From Sphingobium sp. (GTDB taxonomy: Bacteria > Pseudomonadota > Alphaproteobacteria > Sphingomonadales > Sphingomonadaceae), in assembly GCA_017744605.1 (NCBI GenBank), contig JAGIAZ010000027.1:1-35114 (forward strand): a stretch of 35,114 bases of DNA. Reading direction: 5' to 3'. This document shows positions 8,901 to 16,276 of this stretch, piece after piece; the stretch's first letter is position 1, and each line of letters opens with the position of its first letter. The notes beneath the pieces are model-generated. The model did not search any database and was not told the origin of the DNA. It saw only the letters and a list, made by a program, of their open reading frames with translations. Position numbers and translations under genes: made by a program.

Positions 8901-9647
8901 ATGTTGCTACGCATGTTCTATGGGTTGTTCGCAGGATTCACCTACGTGATCTTCCTGCTGACATTCCTCTATCTCATTGCATTCCTGGCACCCCTGCCGC
9001 TGGTGCCGCACACCGTCGACCATGGCGGACTGGTGAACCAGCCGGTCATGGCGGCCGTGGTGGATACTCTGTTGGTGATGCTGTTCGCCTGCCAGCACAG
9101 CATCATGGCCCGGCCCGCCTTCAAGCGCGTCTGGACCAGGATCGTGCCCAAGCCGATCGAGCGCAGCGCCTATGTGCTCGCCGCGAGCCTGGCGCTGATC
9201 CTGCTGTTCGCCTTCTGGCAGCCGCTTCCGACCGTGCTCTGGTCGGTCGAAGATCCGTTCGGCCAGGGCATTCTCTGGGGTCTGTTCGCCCTGGGTTGGG
9301 CGGTCGTCCTGCTCAGCACATTCCTGATCAGCCATTTCGAGTTGTTCGGCCTGAAGCAGGTCTGGCAGCACATGACCGGGCAGGCCCAGGGCCAGACCGA
9401 GCTTCGCCAGCCCTTTCTCTACAAGCTGGTGCGCCATCCGCTCTATCTGGGCTTCTTCATCGCCTTCTGGTCGGCGCCGGTGATGACGTTTGGCCACATG
9501 CTGTTCGCGCTGGAAATGTCGGGCTTCATGCTCGTCGCCATCCAGTTCGAGGAGCGTGATCTCATCGATGTCTTCGGCGATGCCTACCGGCGCTATCGGC
9601 GCAGCACCGGCATGCTCCTGCCCGGCATCGGACGCGCCCGCTCCTGA
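8901..9647 (+). CDS. mddA: Methanethiol S-methyltransferase-like membrane protein (MddA family)
   Basis: A 248-aa integral membrane protein with about five to six hydrophobic segments. It resembles the MddA branch of the NnrU/isoprenylcysteine-methyltransferase superfamily, whose characterised members methylate methanethiol with S-adenosylmethionine to dimethyl sulfide. Seen: QHSIMARPAFKRVWTRIVP, PIERSAYVLAASLALILLF, the SAM-site-like KLVRHPLYLGFFIAFW and QFEERDLIDVFGDAYRRYRR near the C-terminus, which is the superfamily's conserved EExxL...Y region. The ATG at 8901 follows a strong AGGGGAGGA. Activity is inferred from family resemblance only; some members may use other substrates. It ends just before a good terminator. 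Confidence 0.78.
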   Translation: MLLRMFYGLFAGFTYVIFLLTFLYLIAFLAPLPLVPHTVDHGGLVNQPVMAAVVDTLLVMLFACQHSIMARPAFKRVWTRIVPKPIERSAYVLAASLALILLFAFWQPLPTVLWSVEDPFGQGILWGLFALGWAVVLLSTFLISHFELFGLKQVWQHMTGQAQGQTELRQPFLYKLVRHPLYLGFFIAFWSAPVMTFGHMLFALEMSGFMLVAIQFEERDLIDVFGDAYRRYRRSTGMLLPGIGRARS

Positions 9648-9674
9648 CATAACAGCCAAATTGAGGGTCCTCGG

Positions 9675-9709
9675 GGGCGGTCATCCAAAGGGTGGCCGCC
9701 CTTTCCTTT
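9675..9709 (+). terminator. Rho-independent terminator after mddA
   Basis: A 12-bp stem (9675-9686 with 9690-9701, two G-U pairs) with an AAA loop, followed by TTTCCTTT. It is 27 bp after the mddA stop. Confidence 0.75.
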
Positions 9710-9781
9710 GGCACAAAACCGCCTCCCGAGCGTTCTATCGGCATGGTTTGGGACAAACCTGCTGATCGAAAGGAAAGAGAA

Positions 9782-10486
9782 ATGAAGAAGATTGTCCTTG
9801 GCGGCCTTGCAGCGCTTGTCACGCTTGGCGTTCCGCAAATCACGGCGCCCGCCGCGGCGCAGCCTTATGGTTCCAATGGCTGGAATCGCGACGCCTTCTG
9901 GCGCGGCGCATCGGACGATCCGTTTCAGCGGATCACATTCCTGCAGCGCCGTATCGACCGGGGCGTCTCCGACGGCAGCCTGGATCGCCGCGAAGCGCGC
10001 CGCTCCCAGATGGAATTGAACGCCATCCAGCGCGACGCCCGCCGCATGGGCCGCCTCGACTCGCGGGAGCGCAACATATTGCTCTCCCGTCTCGACAATT
10101 TGAGCCAGCGCATTCGCTGGCAGCGCCAGGACTGGAACAACAGCTCCAGCGGCGCGGGCTATCGCGGCCGCCCTTATTATCGCGATGCGCCCGACCGCTA
10201 TGTCACCACTTATGATGCCTCGCGCTATTATCGCAACGATGCGCGTTATACCGAGCGCCGCCTGACCCCCGACGACGAGGTCTATCGCGGATCGGACGGC
10301 CGCTATTATTGTAAGCGCAGCGACGGCACGACCGGTCTGATCGTGGGCGCCGCAGGCGGCGCGATCCTCGGCAACATCATCGACGGCGGCCGCAATCGTG
10401 CCGCGGGCACGCTGATCGGCGGTGCGCTCGGCGCGATCGTCGGCCAACAGGTCGACAAGAATAACAGCGACTTCCGCTGCAAATAA
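9782..10486 (+). CDS. Secreted glycine-zipper 2TM-domain protein
   Basis: A 234-aa exported protein. Residues 1-27 form a signal peptide (MKKIVLGGLAALVTLG...APAAAQ). Residues about 35-120 are a charged helical region rich in Arg, Gln and Asp (FLQRRIDRGVSDGSLDRREA, then a second similar helix), probably periplasmic. A Tyr/Arg-rich linker follows. Residues about 180-230 contain TGLIVGAAGGAILGNIIDGG and TLIGGALGAIVGQQVD, a pair of glycine-zipper hairpins as in outer-membrane-associated Rick_17kDa/SlyB-type proteins. Two Cys (in YYCKRSDG and at the last-but-one residue) flank the zipper. The ATG at 9782 is preceded by GAAAGGAAAGAG. A structural or envelope-stress role is plausible, but none is shown. 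Confidence 0.85.
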   Translation: MKKIVLGGLAALVTLGVPQITAPAAAQPYGSNGWNRDAFWRGASDDPFQRITFLQRRIDRGVSDGSLDRREARRSQMELNAIQRDARRMGRLDSRERNILLSRLDNLSQRIRWQRQDWNNSSSGAGYRGRPYYRDAPDRYVTTYDASRYYRNDARYTERRLTPDDEVYRGSDGRYYCKRSDGTTGLIVGAAGGAILGNIIDGGRNRAAGTLIGGALGAIVGQQVDKNNSDFRCK

Positions 10487-10506
10487 CCGATCGAAAGAAG
10501 CAGGGC

Positions 10507-10538
10507 GGCGCCTGTCGAAAGACGGGCGCCGTTGTTTT
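10507..10538 (+). terminator. Rho-independent terminator after the glycine-zipper gene
   Basis: A 10-bp stem (10507-10516 with 10521-10530, one G-U pair) closed by a GAAA tetraloop and followed by GTTGTTTT. Confidence 0.85.
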
Positions 10539-10640
10539 CAGCTCAACCGATGCGGCGTCGGGTCGCCCGGGCATTGCCGGAATTCGAAATTGGCGAGCCG
10601 CACCGATTCGAACGACTTGTTCTTCAGGCGTGCGCCCCCT

Positions 10641-11771
10641 TCAGGCGCTCGCCAGCTCGGCCGACTCGGTCTCCTCGATCCAGCCGCCGCCGAGCACGCG
10701 ATCGCCGTCATAGAGCGCGGCCGCCTGTCCCGGCGCCACGCCATATTCGGGAACGCTGAAGCTGAGCCGGTCGCCGTCCAGCCGGCCGGGCACCGGCCTG
10801 GCCAGGGACCGGACCTTGGCGCTGAGCGGCCCGGAAAAATCGCCGCCGAGCCAGTTGATCTCGGAAAGCCGGGCGCTGCGCACGGCAAGTGCCGCCTTGG
10901 GGCCGACGACCACGCGCTTTTCCACCGCATCGAGCCGCACGACATAGACGGGATCGGGCAGGCCGCCGATCTCGAGCCCGCGCCGCTGGCCCACCGTATA
11001 ATGGATGAGGCCTTTGTGCCGGCCGAGCACGCGGCCATCGATATGGACGATCTCGCCTTCGTCATCCGCGTCCGGCCGAACCTTGCGGACGACCTTCGCA
11101 TAGTCGCCGTCGGGCACGAAACAAATATCCTGGCTGTCGGGCTTCATGGCCACGCCCAGGCCGAGTTCCGCGGCGATGGCGCGCACCGCCGGCTTTTCCA
11201 TGCCGCCGAGCGGAAAGCGCAGATAGGCAAGCTGCTCGGCGGTGGTAGCGAACAGGAAATAGCTCTGGTCGCGCGCCGGATCGATGGCGCGGTGAAGCTC
11301 GGGAGCGCCCGAGCCATTGGGCGGACCGAGGACGCGGCGGACATAATGACCGGTCGCGAGGCAATCGGCGCCGAGGTCGCGGGCGAGCGCGAACAGGTCG
11401 GTGAACTTGACGCCCATGTTACAGCGCACGCAGGGAATCGGCGTGCGGCCGGCCATATATTCGTCGGCAAAGCCCTGAATCACCGATTCCCGGAATCGGC
11501 TCTCATAATCAAAGATATAATGCGCGATGCCGAGCTTGTCGGCGACCGCGCGCGCATCGCGAATATCCTGTCCCGCGCAACAACTGCCGGTGCGGCCGAC
11601 TGCGGCGCCGTGGTCGTAAAGCTGCAGCGTGACGCCGATGGTTTCAGCACCGGTGCGCGCGGCGAGCGCCGCAACCACGCTGGAATCGACACCGCCGGAC
11701 ATGGCGACGACGATACGCCGTGCCTTCAGGGGTTCTTCGAGCTGGAAAAGTGCGTCCATTGGGGCGGCCAT
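10641..11771 (-). CDS. mnmA: tRNA-specific 2-thiouridylase MnmA
   Basis: Inserts sulfur at position 2 of the wobble uridine (s2U34) of Lys, Glu and Gln tRNAs, using ATP to adenylate U34. The 376 aa show the PP-loop SGGVDSS (residues 25-31), the nucleophile region PCVRCN (Cys114) and the second catalytic Cys217 in [11 protein letters not shown], followed by the central and C-terminal beta-barrel domains ([13 protein letters not shown] is the family hallmark). ATG 11771 is used here; ATG 11759 (four residues in) would serve as well, since homologs vary at the N-terminus. It is a single gene, with the 533-bp gap upstream and a convergent terminator downstream. Confidence 0.96.
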   Translation of the reverse strand: MAAPMDALFQLEEPLKARRIVVAMSGGVDSSVVAALAARTGAETIGVTLQLYDHGAAVGRTGSCCAGQDIRDARAVADKLGIAHYIFDYESRFRESVIQGFADEYMAGRTPIPCVRCNMGVKFTDLFALARDLGADCLATGHYVRRVLGPPNGSGAPELHRAIDPARDQSYFLFATTAEQLAYLRFPLGGMEKPAVRAIAAELGLGVAMKPDSQDICFVPDGDYAKVVRKVRPDADDEGEIVHIDGRVLGRHKGLIHYTVGQRRGLEIGGLPDPVYVVRLDAVEKRVVVGPKAALAVRSARLSEINWLGGDFSGPLSAKVRSLARPVPGRLDGDRLSFSVPEYGVAPGQAAALYDGDRVLGGGWIEETESAELASA

Positions 11772-12304
11772 ATAGGCATTGCGGGTGCTTCCGGCCAGCC
11801 CACGTCTTGGTAACCTCTCCTGACCAACTGATAACTAACCCTAATGAGCTGTGACCGCGACGTTTACGGCCGCTTATCCACTCGTTGCTAGAACCGCGCT
11901 TATGGACATGAGCGCAGCCTCCAAATTGCTTGCCCGCCAGGCCTCCGGGAAGACCCGGAGTGGTGCGGGAATCGCGGATTTGCCTGTCATGCTCGCCGTT
12001 CTTTCGGTGGAGCAGTCGACAGGCATCACCGCGACTCGGGTGAGGGAAGAAACGCCGCCGGAGCAAGTGGGCGACCAGCCCGCACGCATGGCGGTGATCT
12101 TCGCGCCGCCGGTGGTTCGGCCAAGCCTCCCAAAAGGCATGGCCGGCGCGTTTCACGTGGCCGTTGCAGCACGATTGTCGACGGGGAACGAAAATGAAAA
12201 CGGCGTTTACTCTGGCGTTTAGCCAAGGGGAAAAGCTTTCCCGTCAAAAGGGCAATTCTTGAGAGCGCAGTTGTTGCCGACTCTGTCGGTTATTGAGGTT
12301 AGAC
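11772..12304. other. 533-bp gap between mnmA and sciP
   Basis: No convincing gene. A plus-strand reading frame from GTG 11851 to 12222 (123 codons) has no ribosome binding site, weaker third-position GC bias than its neighbours and no resemblance I can name, so I do not call it. The gap must hold the divergent promoters of mnmA and sciP. Three GANTC sites, the target of the alphaproteobacterial methyltransferase CcrM, lie at 11969, 12033 and 12279, and a fourth lies inside sciP at 12313. A direct repeat GGCGTTTA occurs at 12202 and 12214. A small RNA could be present but no known family is recognisable. Confidence 0.5.
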
Positions 12305-12604
12305 ATGATTGAGAATCAGAAAATTCGCCCGGATCAGGTAGTTGGCCCCCTCGGAGAGCCCCTGACGATCGATAGCCTGCCGTCGCCGGACACGACGCGC
12401 TGGGTTGTGCGCCGCAAGGCGGAAGTCGTGGCGGCCGTCAATGGCGGACTGCTCACGGTCGACGAGGCTTGCGCGCGCTATTCTCTGACTCTCGAGGAAT
12501 TCGCCGGCTGGCAGCGCGCCGTCGACCGCTCGGGCATGCCCGGCCTCCGCGTGACGCGGATCCAGCACTATAAGTCGCTCTACGAGCGCCAGCAGCGGTA
12601 CTAA
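12305..12604 (+). CDS. sciP: SciP-like cell-cycle regulator (DUF1153)
   Basis: A 99-aa DUF1153 protein. In Caulobacter SciP accumulates in G1, binds DNA and CtrA, and blocks CtrA-dependent transcription. The conserved core is here: VVGPLGEPLTIDSLPSPDTT, then RWVVRRKAEVVAAVNGGLLT (wing and recognition region), ACARYSLTLEEFAGWQRAVD and a C-terminal GLRVTRIQHYK. The start ATG at 12305 follows GAGG at suitable spacing; the TTG at 12293 is less likely. The gene stands alone, after a long leader region with several GANTC sites, which fits cell-cycle control. CtrA itself is not in the window. Confidence 0.92.
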   Translation: MIENQKIRPDQVVGPLGEPLTIDSLPSPDTTRWVVRRKAEVVAAVNGGLLTVDEACARYSLTLEEFAGWQRAVDRSGMPGLRVTRIQHYKSLYERQQRY

Positions 12605-12617
12605 GACAGTTTCACGC

Positions 12618-12700
12618 CGAGGCGGCCGCGCGCCGCCTCGCTCGTTGCCCTGAGGCATCGGACCCCTTCAGCCCGTTCGCAGACCGCGTGCGGGCTGAAG
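12618..12700. other. Two stem-loops downstream of sciP
   Basis: An 8-bp hairpin (12618-12625 with 12633-12640) and a perfect 10-bp inverted repeat CTTCAGCCCG / CGGGCTGAAG (12666-12675 and 12691-12700, 15-nt loop). Neither is followed by a T-run, so intrinsic termination is uncertain; they may end the sciP transcript or be a regulatory structure. Confidence 0.4.
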
Positions 12701-12756
12701 CGATTCTGGCGGCTGTGAATCAGCGGTGCAAAACAAATATCGGCGGCCGATTGATT

Positions 12757-12778
12757 TATATGCATGATAATGCATATA
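12757..12778. promoter_or_regulatory. Palindromic operator of the ArsR-SRPBCC operon
   Basis: Perfect inverted repeat TATATGCAT, 4-nt spacer GATA, ATGCATATA, ending 7 bp before the arsR-family ATG. It contains a possible -10 hexamer GATAAT (12766-12771), so a bound repressor would cover the promoter. AT-rich dyads of this size are typical ArsR-family sites. Confidence 0.7.
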
Positions 12779-12785
12779 CACGAAT

Positions 12786-13112
12786 ATGGATATTAATTCA
12801 TTCCTGATTCTGGCTGACCCGAGTCGCCGCCGCGTCCTCGACGCGCTCAGCGATGGGGAGCGGCAGGTCAACGATATCGTCCGGGCTGTCGGCATTCATC
12901 AGTCCGGCGTCTCGCGCCATCTGCGCATTCTGTCCGAAGCCGGGTTCGTCACCATGCGGCCGGACGGGCAACGGCGCCTCTATGCGCTGAAGCCCGATCC
13001 ATTTCGCGAGATCGACGATTGGCTGGCGAAATATCGCGCACATTGGGAAGCGCGGCTCGACCGTTTCGGTGCCGCGCTCGAAGCTCGACAAGAAGCGAAC
13101 AAGGAGAAGTGA
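12786..13112 (+). CDS. ArsR-family transcriptional regulator
   Basis: A 108-aa winged helix-turn-helix repressor. FLILADPSRRRVLDALSDGE starts the domain, and VNDIVRAVGIHQSGVSRHLR is the recognition helix with the ArsR-type SxxSRHL pattern. GFVTMRPDGQRRLYALKPDPF forms the wing. No Cys metal site (ELCVCD-like) is present, so it is not an arsenic sensor; it belongs to the group paired with SRPBCC/AHSA1 genes. The ATG at 12786 lies only 7 bp after the operator and has no Shine-Dalgarno, so the message may be leaderless. It is followed after 2 bp by the SRPBCC gene, with GGAGAAG overlapping its end. Confidence 0.92.
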   Translation: MDINSFLILADPSRRRVLDALSDGERQVNDIVRAVGIHQSGVSRHLRILSEAGFVTMRPDGQRRLYALKPDPFREIDDWLAKYRAHWEARLDRFGAALEARQEANKEK

Positions 13113-13114
13113 TC

Positions 13115-13606
13115 ATGAACGACACGATCGAGGCGAGCATCGTCATCGAGCGCAGCTACGCCGCATCGGCGGAGGAGTTGTGGAACCTCTGGACCACCAG
13201 GGACGGCTTCCAATCCTGGTGGGGACCACAGGGCTTTCGTACCGATGTCCGCGAGATGGACGGTCGTGAAGGTGGTGCTTTCCATTACGATATGGTCGCT
13301 GACACGCCGGAGATGGTGAAAGCCATGGCCGAAATGGGTCGGCCGGCCTCGCACGAGTCGCGCGGCACCTTCACCGAGTTCAAGCCGCATGAGCGGCTGG
13401 TCCTGACCCACATCATCGACTTCCTGCCCGGCGTCGCGCCCTATGACAGCACCATGACCGCGCAGTTCATCCCGGCAACCGATGGCAAGACCCGGATGAT
13501 CGTCACCCTCTCGCCGATGCATAATCCCGAATTCTCCGAGATGCAGAAGCAAGGCTTCACCAGCCAGCTCTCGAAGCTGGACACGCGCTACGACTGGCAG
13601 GGCTAG
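13115..13606 (+). CDS. SRPBCC/AHSA1-family protein
   Basis: A 163-aa protein with a START-like (AHSA1) hydrophobic-cavity fold. Recognisable parts are IVIERSYAASAEELWNLWTT, FQSWWGPQGF, the beta-strand region GGAFHYDMV, and MIVTLSPMHNPEF near the end. Proteins of this group are routinely encoded directly after an ArsR regulator and are thought to bind small hydrophobic ligands; their reactions are mostly unknown. The ATG at 13115 follows AAGGAGAAG. Its TAG stop (13604-13606) overlaps the TAG stop of the convergent AraC gene: the four bases CTAG serve both. Confidence 0.9.
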   Translation: MNDTIEASIVIERSYAASAEELWNLWTTRDGFQSWWGPQGFRTDVREMDGREGGAFHYDMVADTPEMVKAMAEMGRPASHESRGTFTEFKPHERLVLTHIIDFLPGVAPYDSTMTAQFIPATDGKTRMIVTLSPMHNPEFSEMQKQGFTSQLSKLDTRYDWQG

Positions 13607-14331
13607 CGCATGCGGGCGGGCGTATGGCCGAACTGCTTGCGGAACGCGGCAATGAATGCGCTTGTCCCGGCATAGCCGGCATCCAGCCCCGCCTGGGTAA
13701 CCGAAGCGCCGGTGCCGAGCAGGCTCGCGCCATGAAGCAGGCGCAGCCGCTGGCGCCATTCGGCAAAGCGTAGCCCCGTTTCAGCGAGGAACAGCCGTTG
13801 CATGGTGCGCGCGCTCGCCCCGGCAGCGCGGGCCAGCGCCTCCAGTTCAAGGTCGCAGGCCGGGTCGTCGCGCAGCCGCTCGGCGAGGCGGACGGCCCGC
13901 GGATCGGCCGGCAGCGGCAAAGAGAGCGGCAAGGTCGCCGATGTCCGAATCTGATCGGCGATCACACCGGCAAGGCGGACGTGGCCATCGTCGCTGTCAT
14001 CGAGCATGCCCACCGACACCGCATGCAGCACCAGTTCGCGCAACAGCGGCGAGACATCGAGCGCGAAACTGCCCCTGGGCAGATCGAGGGCAAGCGTCGG
14101 CGCCAGATACAGCGTGCGCATGGCGAAGTCGCCCTTCGCCCAGATCTCATGCTCGATGCCGGCCGGCGCCCAGATCGCCCGCGCGGGCGGCACGATCCAC
14201 AGCATGCCCCGCGCCCGCACGCGCATCACCCCGCTCGCCGCATAGATGAGCTGTCCCCAGGGATGCGCGTGCGGCGGGAGATGGTAGCCGGCGAAATAGG
14301 TGCAGGCCAGCGTGCGCAGGATGAGCGCCAT
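13603..14331 (-). CDS. AraC-family transcriptional regulator with cupin sensor domain
   Basis: A 242-aa protein. Residues about 10-80 form an N-terminal cupin (HLPPHAHPWGQLIYAASGVM, WIVPPARAIWAPAGIEHEI), the arrangement of the YdeC/NimR-like AraC group. The C-terminal helix-turn-helix pair follows (LEALARAAGASARTMQRLFLAETG and VTQAGLDAGYAGTSAFIAAFRKQFG, each seen as a block of the AraC signature), ending FGHTPARMR. The ATG at 14331 is 4 bp after the VOC gene stop, so it is the third gene of a VOC-VOC-AraC run. It converges on the SRPBCC gene. The inducer is unknown. Confidence 0.9.
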   Translation of the reverse strand: MALILRTLACTYFAGYHLPPHAHPWGQLIYAASGVMRVRARGMLWIVPPARAIWAPAGIEHEIWAKGDFAMRTLYLAPTLALDLPRGSFALDVSPLLRELVLHAVSVGMLDDSDDGHVRLAGVIADQIRTSATLPLSLPLPADPRAVRLAERLRDDPACDLELEALARAAGASARTMQRLFLAETGLRFAEWRQRLRLLHGASLLGTGASVTQAGLDAGYAGTSAFIAAFRKQFGHTPARMR

Positions 14332-14335
14332 GACT

Positions 14336-14755
14336 TCAGCCCTGCTTCACGCCTTCGGGCATCTGCACAGTGTCGACATGCTGGATGATACCGACCCGAT
14401 TACCCTCGCTGTCCTCGATATAGGCGACGGTGCCCACATGCTCGATGAGATAGGGGGGCGAGTGGATGCGCCCGCCATGCGTCTCGACCGCAGCCAGCAC
14501 ATCCTTCACCGATCCCACATTGATCGTGCAGACAAAGCCGCTGACGCCGGGGCCGGTCCCCGCAAGCCGATCATGCCGCTCGCGCAGATCGCCGAGAATG
14601 CCGGGATTCTCCGCCGTGCCCGTCTTGATATGATAGTAATTGGGCGGCCCCCAGGGCGTGATCACCCAACCGAACACCGCCTCGTAAAAGGCCTTGGCCC
14701 GCTCGACGTCATCGCACTCTATGGCGAAGTGGCCGACATTCTGCGCGACGCTCAT
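14336..14755 (-). CDS. VOC-family (glyoxalase/bleomycin-resistance fold) protein
   Basis: A 139-aa vicinal-oxygen-chelate protein with two beta-alpha-beta-beta-beta repeats. VGHFAIECDDVERAKAFYEAVFGW opens the first (His at the metal-ligand position), and a VGTVAYIEDSEGNRVGIIQH block closes the second. Enzymes of this fold include glyoxalases, dioxygenases and antibiotic-binding proteins; no substrate can be inferred. The start overlaps the stop of the upstream VOC gene by ATGA (14752-14755), so the two are translationally coupled. Confidence 0.88.
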   Translation of the reverse strand: MSVAQNVGHFAIECDDVERAKAFYEAVFGWVITPWGPPNYYHIKTGTAENPGILGDLRERHDRLAGTGPGVSGFVCTINVGSVKDVLAAVETHGGRIHSPPYLIEHVGTVAYIEDSEGNRVGIIQHVDTVQMPEGVKQG

Positions 14756-15111
14756 GCGGCGCTGTCCAGATAGAAGATATTGCCATCCGGGTCCGCGAAC
14801 ATGGCCATGTACCCGCCCCAGGGCTGCTTGCTCGGCGCCATGGTGAAGTGGACCCCCTTGGCCGCGAGCGCGGCGTGGACGGCGTCGAGATCGTCCACCA
14901 CGAAACCGATGCCGGTATTGCGGTCGCCGGTCCCATGCGTCTCGTCGGCGCCGGCCGCGAGCGAGAAGCGCTGCCCGCCGACATCGAACGACGCGAAGTG
15001 GAACTGCGGTTCCATGAACTGCAGTTTGAAACCCATCACGTCGCGGTAGAAAGCGACGGCCTTTTCCAGGTCCTCCACCCCGACGATCACATAGCCGATG
15101 CGCATGTCCAT
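14752..15111 (-). CDS. VOC-family (glyoxalase/bleomycin-resistance fold) protein
   Basis: A 119-aa vicinal-oxygen-chelate protein. The opening IGYVIVGVEDLEKAVAFYRD and closing YMAMFADPDGNIFYLDSAA are standard for small VOC proteins, with the usual FADPDGN turn. I chose ATG 15111 (MDMRIGYVIVGVED) because the fold begins there; the longer open frame to 15363 crosses the divergent regulator's start. It is the first gene of a VOC-VOC-AraC run and is divergent from the larger AraC-type gene at 15254. Function unknown; a metabolite-binding or glyoxalase-like role is possible. Confidence 0.87.
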   Translation of the reverse strand: MDMRIGYVIVGVEDLEKAVAFYRDVMGFKLQFMEPQFHFASFDVGGQRFSLAAGADETHGTGDRNTGIGFVVDDLDAVHAALAAKGVHFTMAPSKQPWGGYMAMFADPDGNIFYLDSAA

Positions 15112-15253
15112 CCGTCCGACTCCCTCAAGCCTGTCAGCGCCCTCATAATGGGCCGTCAATTGTCGTGCTATCGCCAGAATGACAGAAAGTGTCGCACAGA
15201 TGACGTGCATGCGGTGCTTGCAGGCCGCCACCACCTTCCATAGATTTCGAACG

Positions 15254-16249
15254 ATGCAGCCCGGACAGACTCCCGACGATGCAAGCTGGACCTCGGCAGG
15301 CCTGAAACAGGCCGAGGCGATCCGCCAGTGGCAGGACTGGGCGGCGAACACGATCGCGCCCATCGACGTCGCGGTCTACGATATGGATGCCTTCGCCGCG
15401 CGCTGGAGCAGCCATGGCGTCGGCCAGTTGCGCCTGCTCCATCTCCATGCGCCGGCCCAGCGCGTCGTCCATTGCGGCACCGACGGCAGCTCGGGCCGTG
15501 CCGCGCCGACCATCCAGCTGGTCTATGCCCGCAAGGGTGCGCTCAAGACGAAGATGGCGGGCAAGCGCTTCACGGTCGAGCCCGGCCAGTTCGTGCTGCT
15601 CGACAATACGCGCTTCTATCAGATGGAGATGGACGAGGCCCATGAGTGCCTCGATCTCATGATGCCGATCAGCTGGATCGAGAAATATCTGCCCGATCCC
15701 GGCGCCCTTCTCGCCCGCCCGATTGCCGCGAGCAGCGGTTGGGGCGCTCCGCTGGGCAGCCTGCTCGAAATCATGCTGAGCGGCCTCGACACAAGCCCCC
15801 TGCCGCGCTCGCTCATCGCCGAACAGGTCGGCGCGCTGCTCACGCTCGCGACCGGCTTCCATGAACCGGCGCCGTCGAAGCATAAGGGCCAACTCGCTCG
15901 CGCCATCCTGCGCCGCATCGAGAGCGACTTTGCCGACCCGGAGCTGACGCCCGAGCGCGTCGCCCAGGATGTCGGCATCTCCAAGCGCTATCTCCAGTCA
16001 CTGCTCGCCGGCAGCGGCACCAACTTCATCGCGGAGCTCAACGCCGCCCGCCTCGACCACGCCGCCGACCGCCTCGCCGACCCACGCGCCGCCAGCCTGC
16101 AGATCGCCGAGATCGCCTATCAGGCCGGCTTCCTCGACCCGGGCTATTTCACGCGGCTGTTCCGCAAGCGGTTCGGTGTGGGGCCGAAGGAGTGGCGGAT
16201 CGCGGAGACGGCGCGGCGGGGCCAGTCGGGGAATTCCTCGCCCCTTTAG
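15254..16249 (+). CDS. AraC-family regulator with AraC-binding-like N-terminal domain
   Basis: A 331-aa protein. The N-terminal ~190 residues resemble the AraC-binding-like domain of FeaR-type regulators (segments such as IQLVYARKGALKTKM, FTVEPGQFVLLDNTRFYQME). The C-terminal AraC helix-turn-helix pair covers about residues 225-320: LTPERVAQDVGISKRYLQSL and IAEIAYQAGFLDPGYFTRLF, ending FGVGPKEWR. Start: ATG 15254; GTG/ATG codons further upstream would extend the protein into the intergenic region without domain support. TGTCG-type direct repeats at 15161 and 15190 lie in the divergent gap and could be binding sites. FeaR-like proteins often control aromatic catabolism, so this is a candidate regulator of the aromatic cluster at 17615, but this is inference. 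Confidence 0.88.
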   Translation: MQPGQTPDDASWTSAGLKQAEAIRQWQDWAANTIAPIDVAVYDMDAFAARWSSHGVGQLRLLHLHAPAQRVVHCGTDGSSGRAAPTIQLVYARKGALKTKMAGKRFTVEPGQFVLLDNTRFYQMEMDEAHECLDLMMPISWIEKYLPDPGALLARPIAASSGWGAPLGSLLEIMLSGLDTSPLPRSLIAEQVGALLTLATGFHEPAPSKHKGQLARAILRRIESDFADPELTPERVAQDVGISKRYLQSLLAGSGTNFIAELNAARLDHAADRLADPRAASLQIAEIAYQAGFLDPGYFTRLFRKRFGVGPKEWRIAETARRGQSGNSSPL

Positions 16250-16276
16250 GGGAGAGGATACATAACGCCCGGTTTC

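Noticed and set aside
11825..11850. A CtrA box (TTAA-N7-TTAA) upstream of mnmA or sciP
   Set aside because: On the minus strand the TTAGGGTTAGTTA stretch has related half-sites, but the spacing is one base short and neither half is TTAA.
11851..12222. A 123-codon frame between mnmA and sciP
   Set aside because: No ribosome binding site, weaker codon bias than neighbouring genes and no recognisable family; kept only as a remark on the gap.
12786..13112. Arsenic- or metal-sensing ArsR
   Set aside because: The protein has no Cys in the recognition helix region and is paired with an SRPBCC gene, not with arsenic genes.
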